Shown: one piece after another, positions 29,780 to 37,441 of the stretch
Layout of the letters: each line of letters begins with the position of its first letter
How positions within the stretch are numbered: position 1 is the stretch's first letter
NCBI RefSeq assembly: GCF_901827185.1
Contig: NZ_LR594671.1
Coordinates: 744,001-808,000 of the forward strand
From: Variovorax sp. PBL-E5
Lineage (GTDB): Bacteria > Pseudomonadota > Gammaproteobacteria > Burkholderiales > Burkholderiaceae_C
Reading direction: 5' to 3'
Length of the DNA stretch: 64,000 nt
The notes under the pieces: model-generated
Told to the model about the DNA's origin: nothing
The model's database searches: none
What the model saw: only the letters and a program-made list of their open reading frames with translations
Position numbers and translations under genes: made by a program

Positions 29780-30487
29780 ATGCCCCAGCACATCGGAATC
29801 GTCGGCTGCTCCGCGGAAGGAGCGGCCCTTTGCTATCGCACGATCTGCGCCGAAGGCGCGCAGTTCCTCGGCCCGCACGCGCATCCCGAAGTCTCGATGC
29901 ATACCTTCTCGCTCGCCGACTACACGCAGTGCCTCGACCGCGGCGACCTCGCGGGCGTGGGCGAGCTGATGCTCGGCTCGGCGCACAAGCTCGCGAGGGC
30001 GGGCGCCGACTTCCTGATCTGCCCCGACAACACCATCCACCAGGCTTTTTCGCATGTGCAGGCGCGCTCGCCGCTGCCGTGGCTGCACATCGCCGAGGTG
30101 GCTGCGGCCGAAGCCGTGCGGCGCGGCTTCGGCCGGCTCGCCATCACCGGCACGCGCTGGCTCGTGGACAGCGAGGTCTATCCCGAGAAGCTCGCAGCGC
30201 GCGGCCTTGCGTACGTGCGCCCGAGCGTGGAGGACCGCACGGACATCCATCGCATCATCATGGACGAGCTGGTCCGCGGCATCTTCGAGCCGGCGTCGGT
30301 GGCCAGCTTCCAGCGCGTCATCGCGCGCCTGAAGGACGAGGGCTGCGATGCCGTGGTGCTCGGCTGCACCGAGATCCCGCTGATCATCGACGACACCAAC
30401 TCGCCGCTGCCGACGCTCGATTCGACGCGCCTGCTGGCGCGCGCCGCGCTGCGCCGCGCGGTCGAGGCCGACACGGCCCGGCGCTGA
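29780..30487 (+). CDS. Aspartate/glutamate racemase-fold protein with an altered first motif
   Basis: This 235-residue protein has the two-domain Asp/Glu racemase fold (IGIVGCSAEGAALCYR at the start). The family normally uses two Cys, one before Asn-Thr and one in G-C-T-E. The second is present (Cys196 in LGCTEIPL). The first motif reads C81-P-D-N-T85, so Asp83 stands where the catalytic Cys belongs, unless Cys81 has taken over. Substrate and even racemase activity are therefore uncertain. Maleate isomerase (NicE) is in the same superfamily but needs both Cys. The ATG at 29780 overlaps nothing. A VOC protein and a hydrolase follow on the same strand. Confidence 0.82.
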   Translation: MPQHIGIVGCSAEGAALCYRTICAEGAQFLGPHAHPEVSMHTFSLADYTQCLDRGDLAGVGELMLGSAHKLARAGADFLICPDNTIHQAFSHVQARSPLPWLHIAEVAAAEAVRRGFGRLAITGTRWLVDSEVYPEKLAARGLAYVRPSVEDRTDIHRIIMDELVRGIFEPASVASFQRVIARLKDEGCDAVVLGCTEIPLIIDDTNSPLPTLDSTRLLARAALRRAVEADTARR

Positions 30488-30532
30488 AGGCCGTTCGCGC
30501 GCAACCCCCGTTTCTCCCACCAAGGACCTGCC

Positions 30533-30913
30533 ATGCTCAAGATCTCCGGTTTGTATGCCTACGTTCCTGCCCACGACGTCGAACGCTGCCGCGCCTTTTA
30601 TGCCGACACGCTCGGGCTCGGCCCGGGCCGCAAGGCCGGCCCCGGCTATACCTTCGAGTGCGCGAAGGGCACCGCCTTCTTCGTCTATCCGACGCCCAAC
30701 GCGGGAACCAACCAGGCCAGCTGCGCGTTCTGGCAGGTCGACGACGTGGAAGCCGTGGTCGCGTGGCTGAAGGGCCGCGGCGTCGTGTTCGAAAGTTATC
30801 CGATGCCCGAGAGCGCGCCCGGCAGCAACGTCTATCCGAACCAGGGCGCCAAGGCCGCGTGGTTCAAGGACACCGAAGGCAACATCATGGCGGTGGTGGA
30901 AAGCAGCTACTGA
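30533..30913 (+). CDS. VOC/glyoxalase-family protein
   Basis: This 126-residue single-repeat vicinal-oxygen-chelate protein shows DVERCRAFYADTLGL and the closing KDTEGNIMAVVE, both characteristic of the family. Some metal-ligand positions are not obvious (few His), so it may bind rather than turn over its ligand; glyoxalase, dioxygenase and resistance proteins share the fold. It lies 45 bases after the racemase-like gene and 14 before the next hydrolase, probably in one operon. Function is not assigned. Confidence 0.85.
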   Translation: MLKISGLYAYVPAHDVERCRAFYADTLGLGPGRKAGPGYTFECAKGTAFFVYPTPNAGTNQASCAFWQVDDVEAVVAWLKGRGVVFESYPMPESAPGSNVYPNQGAKAAWFKDTEGNIMAVVESSY

Positions 30914-30927
30914 ATCGGAGACTTGCG

Positions 30928-31632
30928 ATGGCGACATTCCTGTTGATTCACGGCGCCTGGTCGGCCGCATGGGCCTGGAAGAAGCTGCGCGCGCCGATGC
31001 GCGATCGCGGCCACGAACTCTTCACGCCGACCCACACCGGGCTCGGCGAACGCGCGCATCTCGCGCGGCCCGAGATCGACCTCGAGGCGCATATCGCCGA
31101 CGTGCTGGCCGTGATCGAGTTCGAGGATCTGCACGACCTGGTCGTGGTCGGCCACAGCTATGGCGGCATGGTGGCGACGGGCGTGGTCGACCGCGTGCAC
31201 GAGCGCGTCAGGCGCCTGGTCTACCTCGACGCCTTCGTGCCGCGCGATGGCCAGTCGGTCTTCGATCTGCTCGGCGAGCCGACGCACCAGCAGGCGATCG
31301 CGCTGGCGCGCCAGGGCGGCGACGGTTGGCGCGTGCCGCCCAATCCGATGCCGCCCGACACGCCCGAGGCCGACAAGGCCTGGGCCATGCCGCGCCGCCG
31401 GATGCAGCCGCTGCGCACGCTGGAGCAGCGCCTGCCGCTGACCGGCGCGGTGGATCGCGTGCGCCGCTCGTACATCTACTGCACGCGCGTCGCGCCCGGC
31501 GATCCGTTCCGGCCTTTCGCGCAGCGCGCGCAGGCCGAGGGCTGGGACTACCGCGCGCTCGATGCCAGTCACAACCCGCAGATCACGATGCCGGAGACCT
31601 TGGCAGACGTGTTCGACGAGATCGCGCGATAG
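30928..31632 (+). CDS. Alpha/beta hydrolase (salicylate-esterase-like)
   Basis: This 234-residue hydrolase begins directly with the core fold (FLLIHGAWSAAWAWKKL). It has the nucleophile elbow VGHSYGG and a C-terminal ASHNPQITMPE with the catalytic His, the layout of small plant-MES-like bacterial esterases. No signal peptide is present. GGAG lies before the ATG at 30928. It ends the racemase-VOC-hydrolase group, with a candidate terminator hairpin after it. The substrate is unknown. Confidence 0.85.
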   Translation: MATFLLIHGAWSAAWAWKKLRAPMRDRGHELFTPTHTGLGERAHLARPEIDLEAHIADVLAVIEFEDLHDLVVVGHSYGGMVATGVVDRVHERVRRLVYLDAFVPRDGQSVFDLLGEPTHQQAIALARQGGDGWRVPPNPMPPDTPEADKAWAMPRRRMQPLRTLEQRLPLTGAVDRVRRSYIYCTRVAPGDPFRPFAQRAQAEGWDYRALDASHNPQITMPETLADVFDEIAR

Positions 31633-31652
31633 GCCGGCTCGTCGCATTGGCG

Positions 31653-31683
31653 GCGATGGCGGCTCCGATGCGTGCGCCATCGC
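31653..31683 (+). terminator. Candidate terminator hairpin
   Basis: A perfect 9-base inverted repeat, GCGATGGCG (31653-31661) and CGCCATCGC (31675-31683), with a 13-base loop, lies 21 bases after the hydrolase stop. There is no T-run, so it would be a Rho-assisted or mRNA-stabilising hairpin at most. Confidence 0.45.
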
Positions 31684-31852
31684 ACCGAAGCGATCACGCC
31701 TGAACGCAGTCGCTTGGAAATTTGCTGAACATGGCCGCTTTCATGTTCGTATATCTCCCAGATTGAAAGAGTGACCGCCTGTACGTACTCTCTGCCGCCG
31801 TCTCCGTTTCTTGCACGACAAGCAATGGGCGACGCACAGGGAGGAGCAGCAC

Positions 31853-31966
31853 GTGCCGCGTCGCGTTTCCTTGCACATGAAACCCTTGGGGTATCTCGCA
31901 TGCACGCTGAGTGCGATGGTCGCCGGCGCCCGGTCCCTCCGCTTCTGCCAATTCGGCCGCGGCTGA
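31853..31966 (+). other. Out-of-frame signal-peptide leader of the following gene
   Basis: GGGAGGAG (31839-31846) is followed six bases later by a GTG at 31853. It opens a frame reading MPRRVSLHMKPLGYLACTLS then AMVAGA, a typical Sec signal (an internal ATG is at 31877). The frame stops at 31964-31966. The 31911-32921 gene lies in a different frame that opens only at 31911. A one-base shift between 31911 and 31963 would join the signal peptide to that body. This suggests a frameshift mutation or an assembly error. Confidence 0.6.
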
Positions 31967-32921
31967 ATACAGGGCCCGGTTCGCTGAGGCAGCTGTGGCG
32001 CAACAGGAGAACCCCTTGGTCTCCTACAAGTCTCTCTCCGGTGCCGCCCGGCGCGACCGTCTCGAATGGATGTACCGCCAGGGCGTTCCGGTCACGGCGC
32101 AGTCGGCCGCGGCCGTGCGTACGCTGCTCCAGGGTGCTGTCACCGACGACGAGCGCATCGTGCTGGTGCGCATTCTGGGAAGCCTGTACACCGAGGAGGA
32201 TGCGACCGGCTACAACGCCGACATTCTTCTGGATCTGCGGGCGCTCGCGAATGACGCCAACAAGGAGGTGGCGCATGCGGCGGTGTCGACCTTTGCAGGG
32301 ATCGGCTATCTGCCCGGATCCGATGCATTGCTTAAGGATGCTTTCGACCATCAGCTGCTCGACCCCCCAGCGTATTCCCGCGAGATGCTGCGCCTGATGG
32401 CAACGGCGCCGGCGGATGCCTGGGCCGGCATGCTGGACCGTCTCCCGGCGCAATCGGGAATGTCCGTGGCGGACACGCTGATCGTGCCTCTTCAGCAGGA
32501 CCCGGCCTTGCTGAAAAAATACGCATCCGCCAATCTCGGAAGACTTCGGCAATTCATCGAGAAGAACGAGCCCGTGTTTCTCGATGCACCGGATCAATTC
32601 GATTTGAATCTCGCGACCCGGTACGCCAATTGGTTGCGGGCCCTGGCGTGCATCGAAAGCCAGCGTTCGGGAATGGCGGTCGACGATGTGCTGGTCGGCA
32701 CGTTGAGCATGCCCGGAACCGACGGTCGAAAGGTCATCGCGTACCTGCTGTCCCCCGAGGCAACGCCGCTGCTGCGGTCCGCGCATGCGGACTCGCCGGC
32801 GGCAGGGCTCGTCGACATCGTGGGTCGCTATGCCGCGCAGTACCCGGGCAGCATGCCGCTGCAACAGGCGGCCATGGTCGTCACGCACGGCGCAGTTCCA
32901 CCCCGAGGGAAGAGCCGATGA
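31911..32921 (+). CDS. Probable exported helical-repeat protein of unknown function, frameshifted at its 5' end
   Basis: The open frame gives up to 336 residues, mostly alpha-helical with repeating helix pairs (for example VRTLLQGAVTDDERIVLVRI and DANKEVAHAAVSTFAGIGYL) reminiscent of HEAT/ARM repeats. I do not recognise a family. In this frame the first possible start is a GTG at 31911, immediately after an in-frame TGA and without a ribosome site. A well-supported start with a signal peptide lies in another frame at 31853. The mature protein would then be periplasmic. Base composition is slightly less GC-rich than the neighbours. It may be a pseudogene, a sequencing error, or intact with a different start. 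Confidence 0.65.
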   Translation: MRWSPAPGPSASANSAAAEYRARFAEAAVAQQENPLVSYKSLSGAARRDRLEWMYRQGVPVTAQSAAAVRTLLQGAVTDDERIVLVRILGSLYTEEDATGYNADILLDLRALANDANKEVAHAAVSTFAGIGYLPGSDALLKDAFDHQLLDPPAYSREMLRLMATAPADAWAGMLDRLPAQSGMSVADTLIVPLQQDPALLKKYASANLGRLRQFIEKNEPVFLDAPDQFDLNLATRYANWLRALACIESQRSGMAVDDVLVGTLSMPGTDGRKVIAYLLSPEATPLLRSAHADSPAAGLVDIVGRYAAQYPGSMPLQQAAMVVTHGAVPPRGKSR

Positions 32922-33005
32922 AACATCGCGGCCGGCGGGGCACGCAATGTCCGGGGGACGCATTGGCGGTACATCTGAATGGCCGTCAACGACAACACCG
33001 CGTCC

Positions 33006-34691
33006 TCACTGGTTCTGCTTGTGCTCGCCGGGGCCATGCTGCCCCGCGGGACGGCCGCCGCGTTCATGCGGCTGCGGCTGCGGCTGCGGTTGCCGCTGCG
33101 CCGCGCGCGGCGGGCGAGCTTGGGCTTGCGTCTGCCGCTGTGCTTGAGCCTGCTGTGTCCGTTGCTGCTGCGCCTGCATCTGCTGTTGACGCTGACGCGT
33201 TTGTGTCTGCGCCTGTGCCTGCTGGTTGCGCGCCTGCTGCGCTTGTGCACGTTGTTGCTGTTGCTGCTGGCGGGCCTGCTGTTGCTGGTTTTGTTGCAGC
33301 TGTTGCGCCCGGGCGCGTTGCGAGGCGTCTTCCTGCCGATGCGGCGGCCGCTGTGGCCGTTGCTGCAGCACGTGGGCCTGCTGTTGCGTCGGCTGCTGCG
33401 TCCGTCGTTGCTGCGCCTGCTGCTGTGCCTGCGCCTGTGCTTCCTGCGCACGGATCTGTCGCGTCTGTTGGCGTGGTGCCTGTGCCTGCTGCTGGCGTTG
33501 CTGTTCCTGCTGCGCGCGCGCCTGCCGTTGCTGTTGCAGCATGGCTTGCTGCGCCAGTGCCCGTTGACCCTGCTGGGCTTGCTCGCGCTGCAGCTGCTCC
33601 GCCTGCGTCTGCTGCTGGCGTTCCTGTGCCTGCAGGGCTCGCACCTGCTGCGGATTGGCGCCGTTGACGACGGTGTTGCGGATGTGGTTGTTCACCACCG
33701 TGGTCGAGCGTGAGATGTAGGTCGAGCGGTTGTAGACCACCGCGGGCCGATCGAAGGCCGGCTGCGCCCGCGCACTGCCGCCGCGCGCGCCGTCCGGCCG
33801 GCCCCAATGCATGCCCCATGCGTGCCAGCCCCAGTCATGGCGTTCGAGTGCCGCGCCGACCACCACGCCGACGCCGAAACCCAAGGCACCGGCCGTGGCA
33901 TAGGACGGCGGCGAATAGACGTAGCCGGGATAGATCGCCACCGGGTCGCCATAGAACTGCTGCGGATCGTAGGCCGGCACGTAGACCACGTCGGGCTGTG
34001 CCGGTTCGATGGTGATGAATTGCGCCGGCGGCTCGATGATCGGCGGCCCTGCATAGAGCAAGGGCGTATTCGGATCCGGCGTGTAGTCGGGCGGCGCAAC
34101 GGCCGTCGCGACGCGCAGCCGCGTCGTGCTCTGGAGCTTGCCTGCTTTCGACGCGCGCTGGCGCATGACCTGGATCGCGTTCATCACGTCGTCCGGATCG
34201 TTGTAGTAGGCCTCGCCCAATGCGGTGGTCCACGGCAGGTTCTTCGCCATCTGGTCGAGCACCGGCCTGAACGCGGTCAGCGACTTCACGCTTGCGTCCC
34301 AGGGCTGCTGTTGCGCGGCATCGGCCAGCGGGCCGCCTTTGAGCGTGCCGTTCTGGGCCAGCCATTGGTCGGCGGCCGTCACCTGCGCGGGGTAGGTCGC
34401 GCCCGCGAGCACCTGTGCCACCAGCTTGTCCGGGTAGAGCGCGATCGGTGCGACCATCTCGTAGAGCTGGTCGGCGCTCGGCGGCGTATAGCCCGTGGGG
34501 GTGGGCGCCGCGGGCGCGACGGCGGAGGGTGCTGCGGCAGCGGGTGCGTTGGCCGGCACGGATGCGGTCGGTGCGGCAGGCGCAGGCGCGGTGCCGGGCT
34601 TGTCGCAACCTGCGAGCATCAGCGCAGCGGCGCAGAGCGCGACCGCGAGCGGCCGGGAAACCTGAAGGGGAGGGGGTGATGTCATCGTCAT
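33006..34691 (-). CDS. DUF3300 lipoprotein with a long Gln-rich tail
   Basis: The protein has 561 residues. Residues 1-29 form a lipoprotein signal with lipobox LAGC (Cys29). An Ala/Pro-rich linker (about 30-68) follows, then a DUF3300 domain (about 70-290; QLYEMVAPIALYPDKLVAQV, YVPAYDPQQFYGDP). The last 215 or so residues are almost only Gln, Ala and Arg, predicted disordered or coiled. DUF3300 proteins are envelope proteins of unknown function. The tail carries a strong positive charge, which might bind cell wall or polyanions; that is a guess. Triplet-rich coding makes strand-slippage length variation likely. The protein ends ...HKQNQ. Confidence 0.85.
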   Translation of the reverse strand: MTMTSPPPLQVSRPLAVALCAAALMLAGCDKPGTAPAPAAPTASVPANAPAAAAPSAVAPAAPTPTGYTPPSADQLYEMVAPIALYPDKLVAQVLAGATYPAQVTAADQWLAQNGTLKGGPLADAAQQQPWDASVKSLTAFRPVLDQMAKNLPWTTALGEAYYNDPDDVMNAIQVMRQRASKAGKLQSTTRLRVATAVAPPDYTPDPNTPLLYAGPPIIEPPAQFITIEPAQPDVVYVPAYDPQQFYGDPVAIYPGYVYSPPSYATAGALGFGVGVVVGAALERHDWGWHAWGMHWGRPDGARGGSARAQPAFDRPAVVYNRSTYISRSTTVVNNHIRNTVVNGANPQQVRALQAQERQQQTQAEQLQREQAQQGQRALAQQAMLQQQRQARAQQEQQRQQQAQAPRQQTRQIRAQEAQAQAQQQAQQRRTQQPTQQQAHVLQQRPQRPPHRQEDASQRARAQQLQQNQQQQARQQQQQQRAQAQQARNQQAQAQTQTRQRQQQMQAQQQRTQQAQAQRQTQAQARPPRAAQRQPQPQPQPHERGGRPAGQHGPGEHKQNQ

Positions 34692-34753
34692 GGAATGCCG
34701 ACCCTAGCGTACGCGCCGGCGCCACCTGTGACAGCCGGTATCGGCTGCGCGTG

Positions 34754-35578
34754 TCAGCGTGATCCGCCCTGCCAGAGCTGCCCGAGCGGCAGCACCACGC
34801 CCGCGAACAGCGAGTTCGCCGCCGGCCGCGGCCGCACCGCGTGCGCGATGCCGAAGTCGAAGGTCAATCGCTTGTTCGGGCTGAAGGTCAGTGCCGAGAG
34901 AAACTGCAACCCGTTGTCGGCGCCGCGGCGATGCGTGCCGGAGACTTCGCCCGTCAGTCCCCAATGTTCGGACAGCGGGATCGAGAACGAGGTCGATGCG
35001 CCCAACTGCGTGCGCGCGCTGCCGGGATCGGCCAGGCCCAGGCGCGTGGCATTGAGATTGGCGTCCATGTGCACCGGGCCGAAGTCGCGGCTGTAGATGG
35101 TGTTGATCGTGTAGTCGGTCTTGCCGCTGCCGATCGTGTCGCGGGCGGTCGGAATCTTGACGCCGAATTCCATGCCGAAGGCGCTCGCGTCATCGACGAT
35201 CCACGCGCGCTTGAGCGTGACGGTGGTGTCACCCACGCCCTGCGACCGGCCGAGGTCGTTGTCCTGCGTCCAGACATGCGCGTCGCCGCCGACGAGCACG
35301 CCCCACTCGTTGCTGAAAGCGAGCTTGAAGAGGTAAGGCAGGCTGCTGCGATGCGAAGTCCCGTCTCTCATGCGCAGGCCGCCGAGTTCGAACTCGAGCT
35401 GCCCGGGGTAGGGCAGTTGCGCGGGACTGGAGATCGAAGGGCGGTAGGGCGTGATGGGCGGGCCTTCGTCGTCATCGGCCGCGTGTGCGGCGCCGGCGAG
35501 TGCCATGGCCGCCAAGGCGATCGGCAGGCCTGTGCCCGCGGGTCGCGGGCGTGGTCTTGGGAGAACAGCGTGTGTCAT
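34754..35578 (-). CDS. Outer-membrane beta-barrel protein, phenol MetA-like family
   Basis: This 274-residue protein has a Sec signal (IALAAMALAGAAHAADD) followed by alternating amphipathic strands throughout, such as LEFELGGLRM, GVGDTTVTLKRAWI and LTFDFGIAHAVRP. This fits the putative MetA-pathway-of-phenol-degradation transporter family (12-14 strands). Family members are thought to let hydrophobic compounds cross the outer membrane. The start is at 35578 or, three codons earlier, at 35587; neither has a clear ribosome site. It stands alone between the DUF3300 gene and the divergent small gene. Confidence 0.75.
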   Translation of the reverse strand: MTHAVLPRPRPRPAGTGLPIALAAMALAGAAHAADDDEGPPITPYRPSISSPAQLPYPGQLEFELGGLRMRDGTSHRSSLPYLFKLAFSNEWGVLVGGDAHVWTQDNDLGRSQGVGDTTVTLKRAWIVDDASAFGMEFGVKIPTARDTIGSGKTDYTINTIYSRDFGPVHMDANLNATRLGLADPGSARTQLGASTSFSIPLSEHWGLTGEVSGTHRRGADNGLQFLSALTFSPNKRLTFDFGIAHAVRPRPAANSLFAGVVLPLGQLWQGGSR

Positions 35579-35649
35579 GGGATGCATCGGAAGAGAGGAC
35601 CTGGATTCTGACCCGGCCGCATCGCCGGATCTAAGATCGGCGCGTGGAA

Positions 35650-35862
35650 ATGCCCTCCGTCTTCGATGCACCCTCGGCCGCTGCCGCCATCCATCGTCTC
35701 GCAGCCCGCCTTCGTGCCGAGCGCGTCGAGCACTTTCGCCCGCCGCCACCGGAGCCCACCACCTGCTGCGGCCGCGGCTGCGACGGTTGCGTCTGGGAGG
35801 GCTATTTCGCAGCGGTCGCGTGGTGGTTCGAAGACGCGGCGATGCTGCTGAAGCAGTCGTAG
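35650..35862 (+). CDS. Small Cys-rich oxidoreductase-like domain protein
   Basis: This 70-residue protein carries TTCCGRGCDGCVWEGYF, the signature of the oxidoreductase-like N-terminal domain family (PF09791-like), with four closely spaced Cys that could bind a metal. It is short because the domain is all there is. A GTG two codons earlier is an alternative start. Function is unknown. It is divergent from the outer-membrane protein gene. Confidence 0.75.
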   Translation: MPSVFDAPSAAAAIHRLAARLRAERVEHFRPPPPEPTTCCGRGCDGCVWEGYFAAVAWWFEDAAMLLKQS

Positions 35863-35922
35863 AAGCGGCCTTGCATGGCGCAGATTGAATACGACTTCGA
35901 CGGTGCAGCAGAGGCGCGGGCT

Positions 35923-36309
35923 TCACCCCGCCTTGTCCACGAACCCACCTGCCTTCGCCTCATGCGGCAGCGACCACCCGAAGTACACCTCCGCCTCGAC
36001 GATCTTCCCGTCGCATGTCGTCAGGAGTTCCGTGTTCCGGAAGCGATGCCCGCCCTTGACGCGGCCTTCGTAGGTGACGAAGACGCGCGGTCCGTCCTGC
36101 ACCAGGTGGACGTAGTCGAAGCCTTCGGTGTTCTCGCTGTTCGGCCAGCAGCGTGCGAAGTAGGCGGCGCGGTCCAGCCGGTTGTCGAGCGGGCTCGTGA
36201 AGTGGAAGTCGTCCGCCAGCAATGCTTCGATCGCTGCGCGGTCCTTGCTCACGTAGGCCGCGTAGCAGGCCTTGACCAAGGCGATGGGGTCGGTGTGCGA
36301 TGACGTCAT
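35923..36309 (-). CDS. SnoaL/NTF2-like protein
   Basis: This 128-residue protein of the SnoaL-like NTF2 fold has IALVKACYAAYVSKDRAAIE, LLADDFHFTSPLDN and a strand-rich C-terminal half (RVFVTYEGRV, RNTELLTTCDGKIVEAEVYF). Members are small enzymes (ketosteroid-isomerase-like) or ligand-binding proteins; the substrate is not evident. It lies 46 bases downstream of the Ldh2-type gene on the same strand and might be read from the same transcript. Confidence 0.85.
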   Translation of the reverse strand: MTSSHTDPIALVKACYAAYVSKDRAAIEALLADDFHFTSPLDNRLDRAAYFARCWPNSENTEGFDYVHLVQDGPRVFVTYEGRVKGGHRFRNTELLTTCDGKIVEAEVYFGWSLPHEAKAGGFVDKAG

Positions 36310-36355
36310 CGCTTCACTCTAGCCATCGCCCAGGGCGCCGCAAGTCGCCGCCGTC

Positions 36356-37423
36356 CTACGCGATCGCCACGCCCACCCTGGCGCCGGCCGCCTCGATCTC
36401 GCTCCAGGTCGCGTCGTCGAGCGCAATGCCGTCGCGCTCGCGCGCCATGCGCGCGCTGCGCTCGGGCTCGCCCGCGATCTGCACCGCATCGAAGCCGGCG
36501 CCCGGCGGGCTTTGCCGCAGCCAGTCGATGAAGGCCTTCGCCTCCTCTGCGAAGCTTTGCTGGGTGCCCAGCTTCGCCGGATCGATCAGCACGGTCAGCA
36601 TGCCGTTGAACACCGGCCGCGCCGTGTCGGCCTCGCGGTGCCAGGTGCCGCTGCCGGTCAGCGCGCCGCCGAGCAGTTCGCAGGCCACGGCCATGCCGTA
36701 GCCCTTGTGCTCGCCGAAGGTCATCAGCGCGCCGAAGAGCCCGTTGCGCTGCGGGACGACGACCACGCCCGGATCGTCGGTCGGCGCGCCACGTTCGTCG
36801 ATGAGGTAGCCCGCCGGCACGCGCTCCCCCTTGTTGTGGGCCACGCGCATCTTGCCCTGCGCCACCCGGCTGGTCGCGAAGTCGAGGATGAACGGCTCCG
36901 CGCCCGCGAGCGGCACGCCGATGCAGCAGGGGTTGGTGCCGAAGCGGCCGTCGCCCCCGCCCCAGGGCGCGACCACCGGGCGCGACAGCACGTTGACGAA
37001 ATGCATCGACACGAGCCCTTGCGCGGTCGCCATCTCGGCGAAGTGGCCGATGCGGCCCAGGTGGTGCGCGTGGGCGAGCGACAGGATGCAACTGCCCTGT
37101 TGCCGGGCACGCGCGATGCCGAGTTCCATCGCCTGCACGCCGACGACCTGGCCATAGCCGCGCTGGCCGTCGAGCGCGAGCATCGCGCCGGCGTCGAGGT
37201 CGACCTTGACCGAGGTGTTGGGTTGGAGGCCGCCTTCGGCGATCGCATCGACATAGCGCGGCACCATGCCGACGCCATGCGAGTCATGGCCGCTCAGGTT
37301 GGCGAGCACGAGGTTGGCCGCGACCTGCTCGGCCTCGGCTTGCGCGCTGCCGGCGGCGGCGAGGATGCGGGTGATCCGGGTGCGAAGGGCGGCGGGTGCG
37401 AGGGTGATGGTCATGGTGGGCAT
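36356..37423 (-). CDS. Ldh2-family (malate/L-lactate/ureidoglycolate-type) dehydrogenase
   Basis: This 355-residue NAD(P)-dependent oxidoreductase of the Ldh2/MDH2 family has a non-Rossmann fold. It is recognised by HDSHGVGMVPRYVDAI near residues 45-62, AHAHHLGRIGHFAE and DFATSRVAQGKM. Family members interconvert 2-hydroxy and 2-keto acids (lactate, malate, sulfolactate) or reduce cyclic imines. In an acid-sugar operon behind a UxaA-type dehydratase it may act on a 2-keto-acid end product; that is inferred. It follows the dehydratase gene by 18 bases. Confidence 0.87.
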   Translation of the reverse strand: MPTMTITLAPAALRTRITRILAAAGSAQAEAEQVAANLVLANLSGHDSHGVGMVPRYVDAIAEGGLQPNTSVKVDLDAGAMLALDGQRGYGQVVGVQAMELGIARARQQGSCILSLAHAHHLGRIGHFAEMATAQGLVSMHFVNVLSRPVVAPWGGGDGRFGTNPCCIGVPLAGAEPFILDFATSRVAQGKMRVAHNKGERVPAGYLIDERGAPTDDPGVVVVPQRNGLFGALMTFGEHKGYGMAVACELLGGALTGSGTWHREADTARPVFNGMLTVLIDPAKLGTQQSFAEEAKAFIDWLRQSPPGAGFDAVQIAGEPERSARMARERDGIALDDATWSEIEAAGARVGVAIA

Positions 37424-37441
37424 CTGCTATGCGTCGCGCGC

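Noticed and set aside
29780..30487. Maleate isomerase (NicE) completing a nicotinate-type pathway
   Set aside because: Family maleate isomerases need two catalytic Cys; the first is replaced here. The gene is also 7.6 kb away in another transcription unit, so only a loose link is kept.
33064..33819. Repeat-rich open frames in several frames under the Gln-rich tail, and a possible repeat array
   Set aside because: These are other-frame readings of the triplet-rich DUF3300 tail; there are no regular spacers, so neither a CRISPR array nor separate genes are supported.
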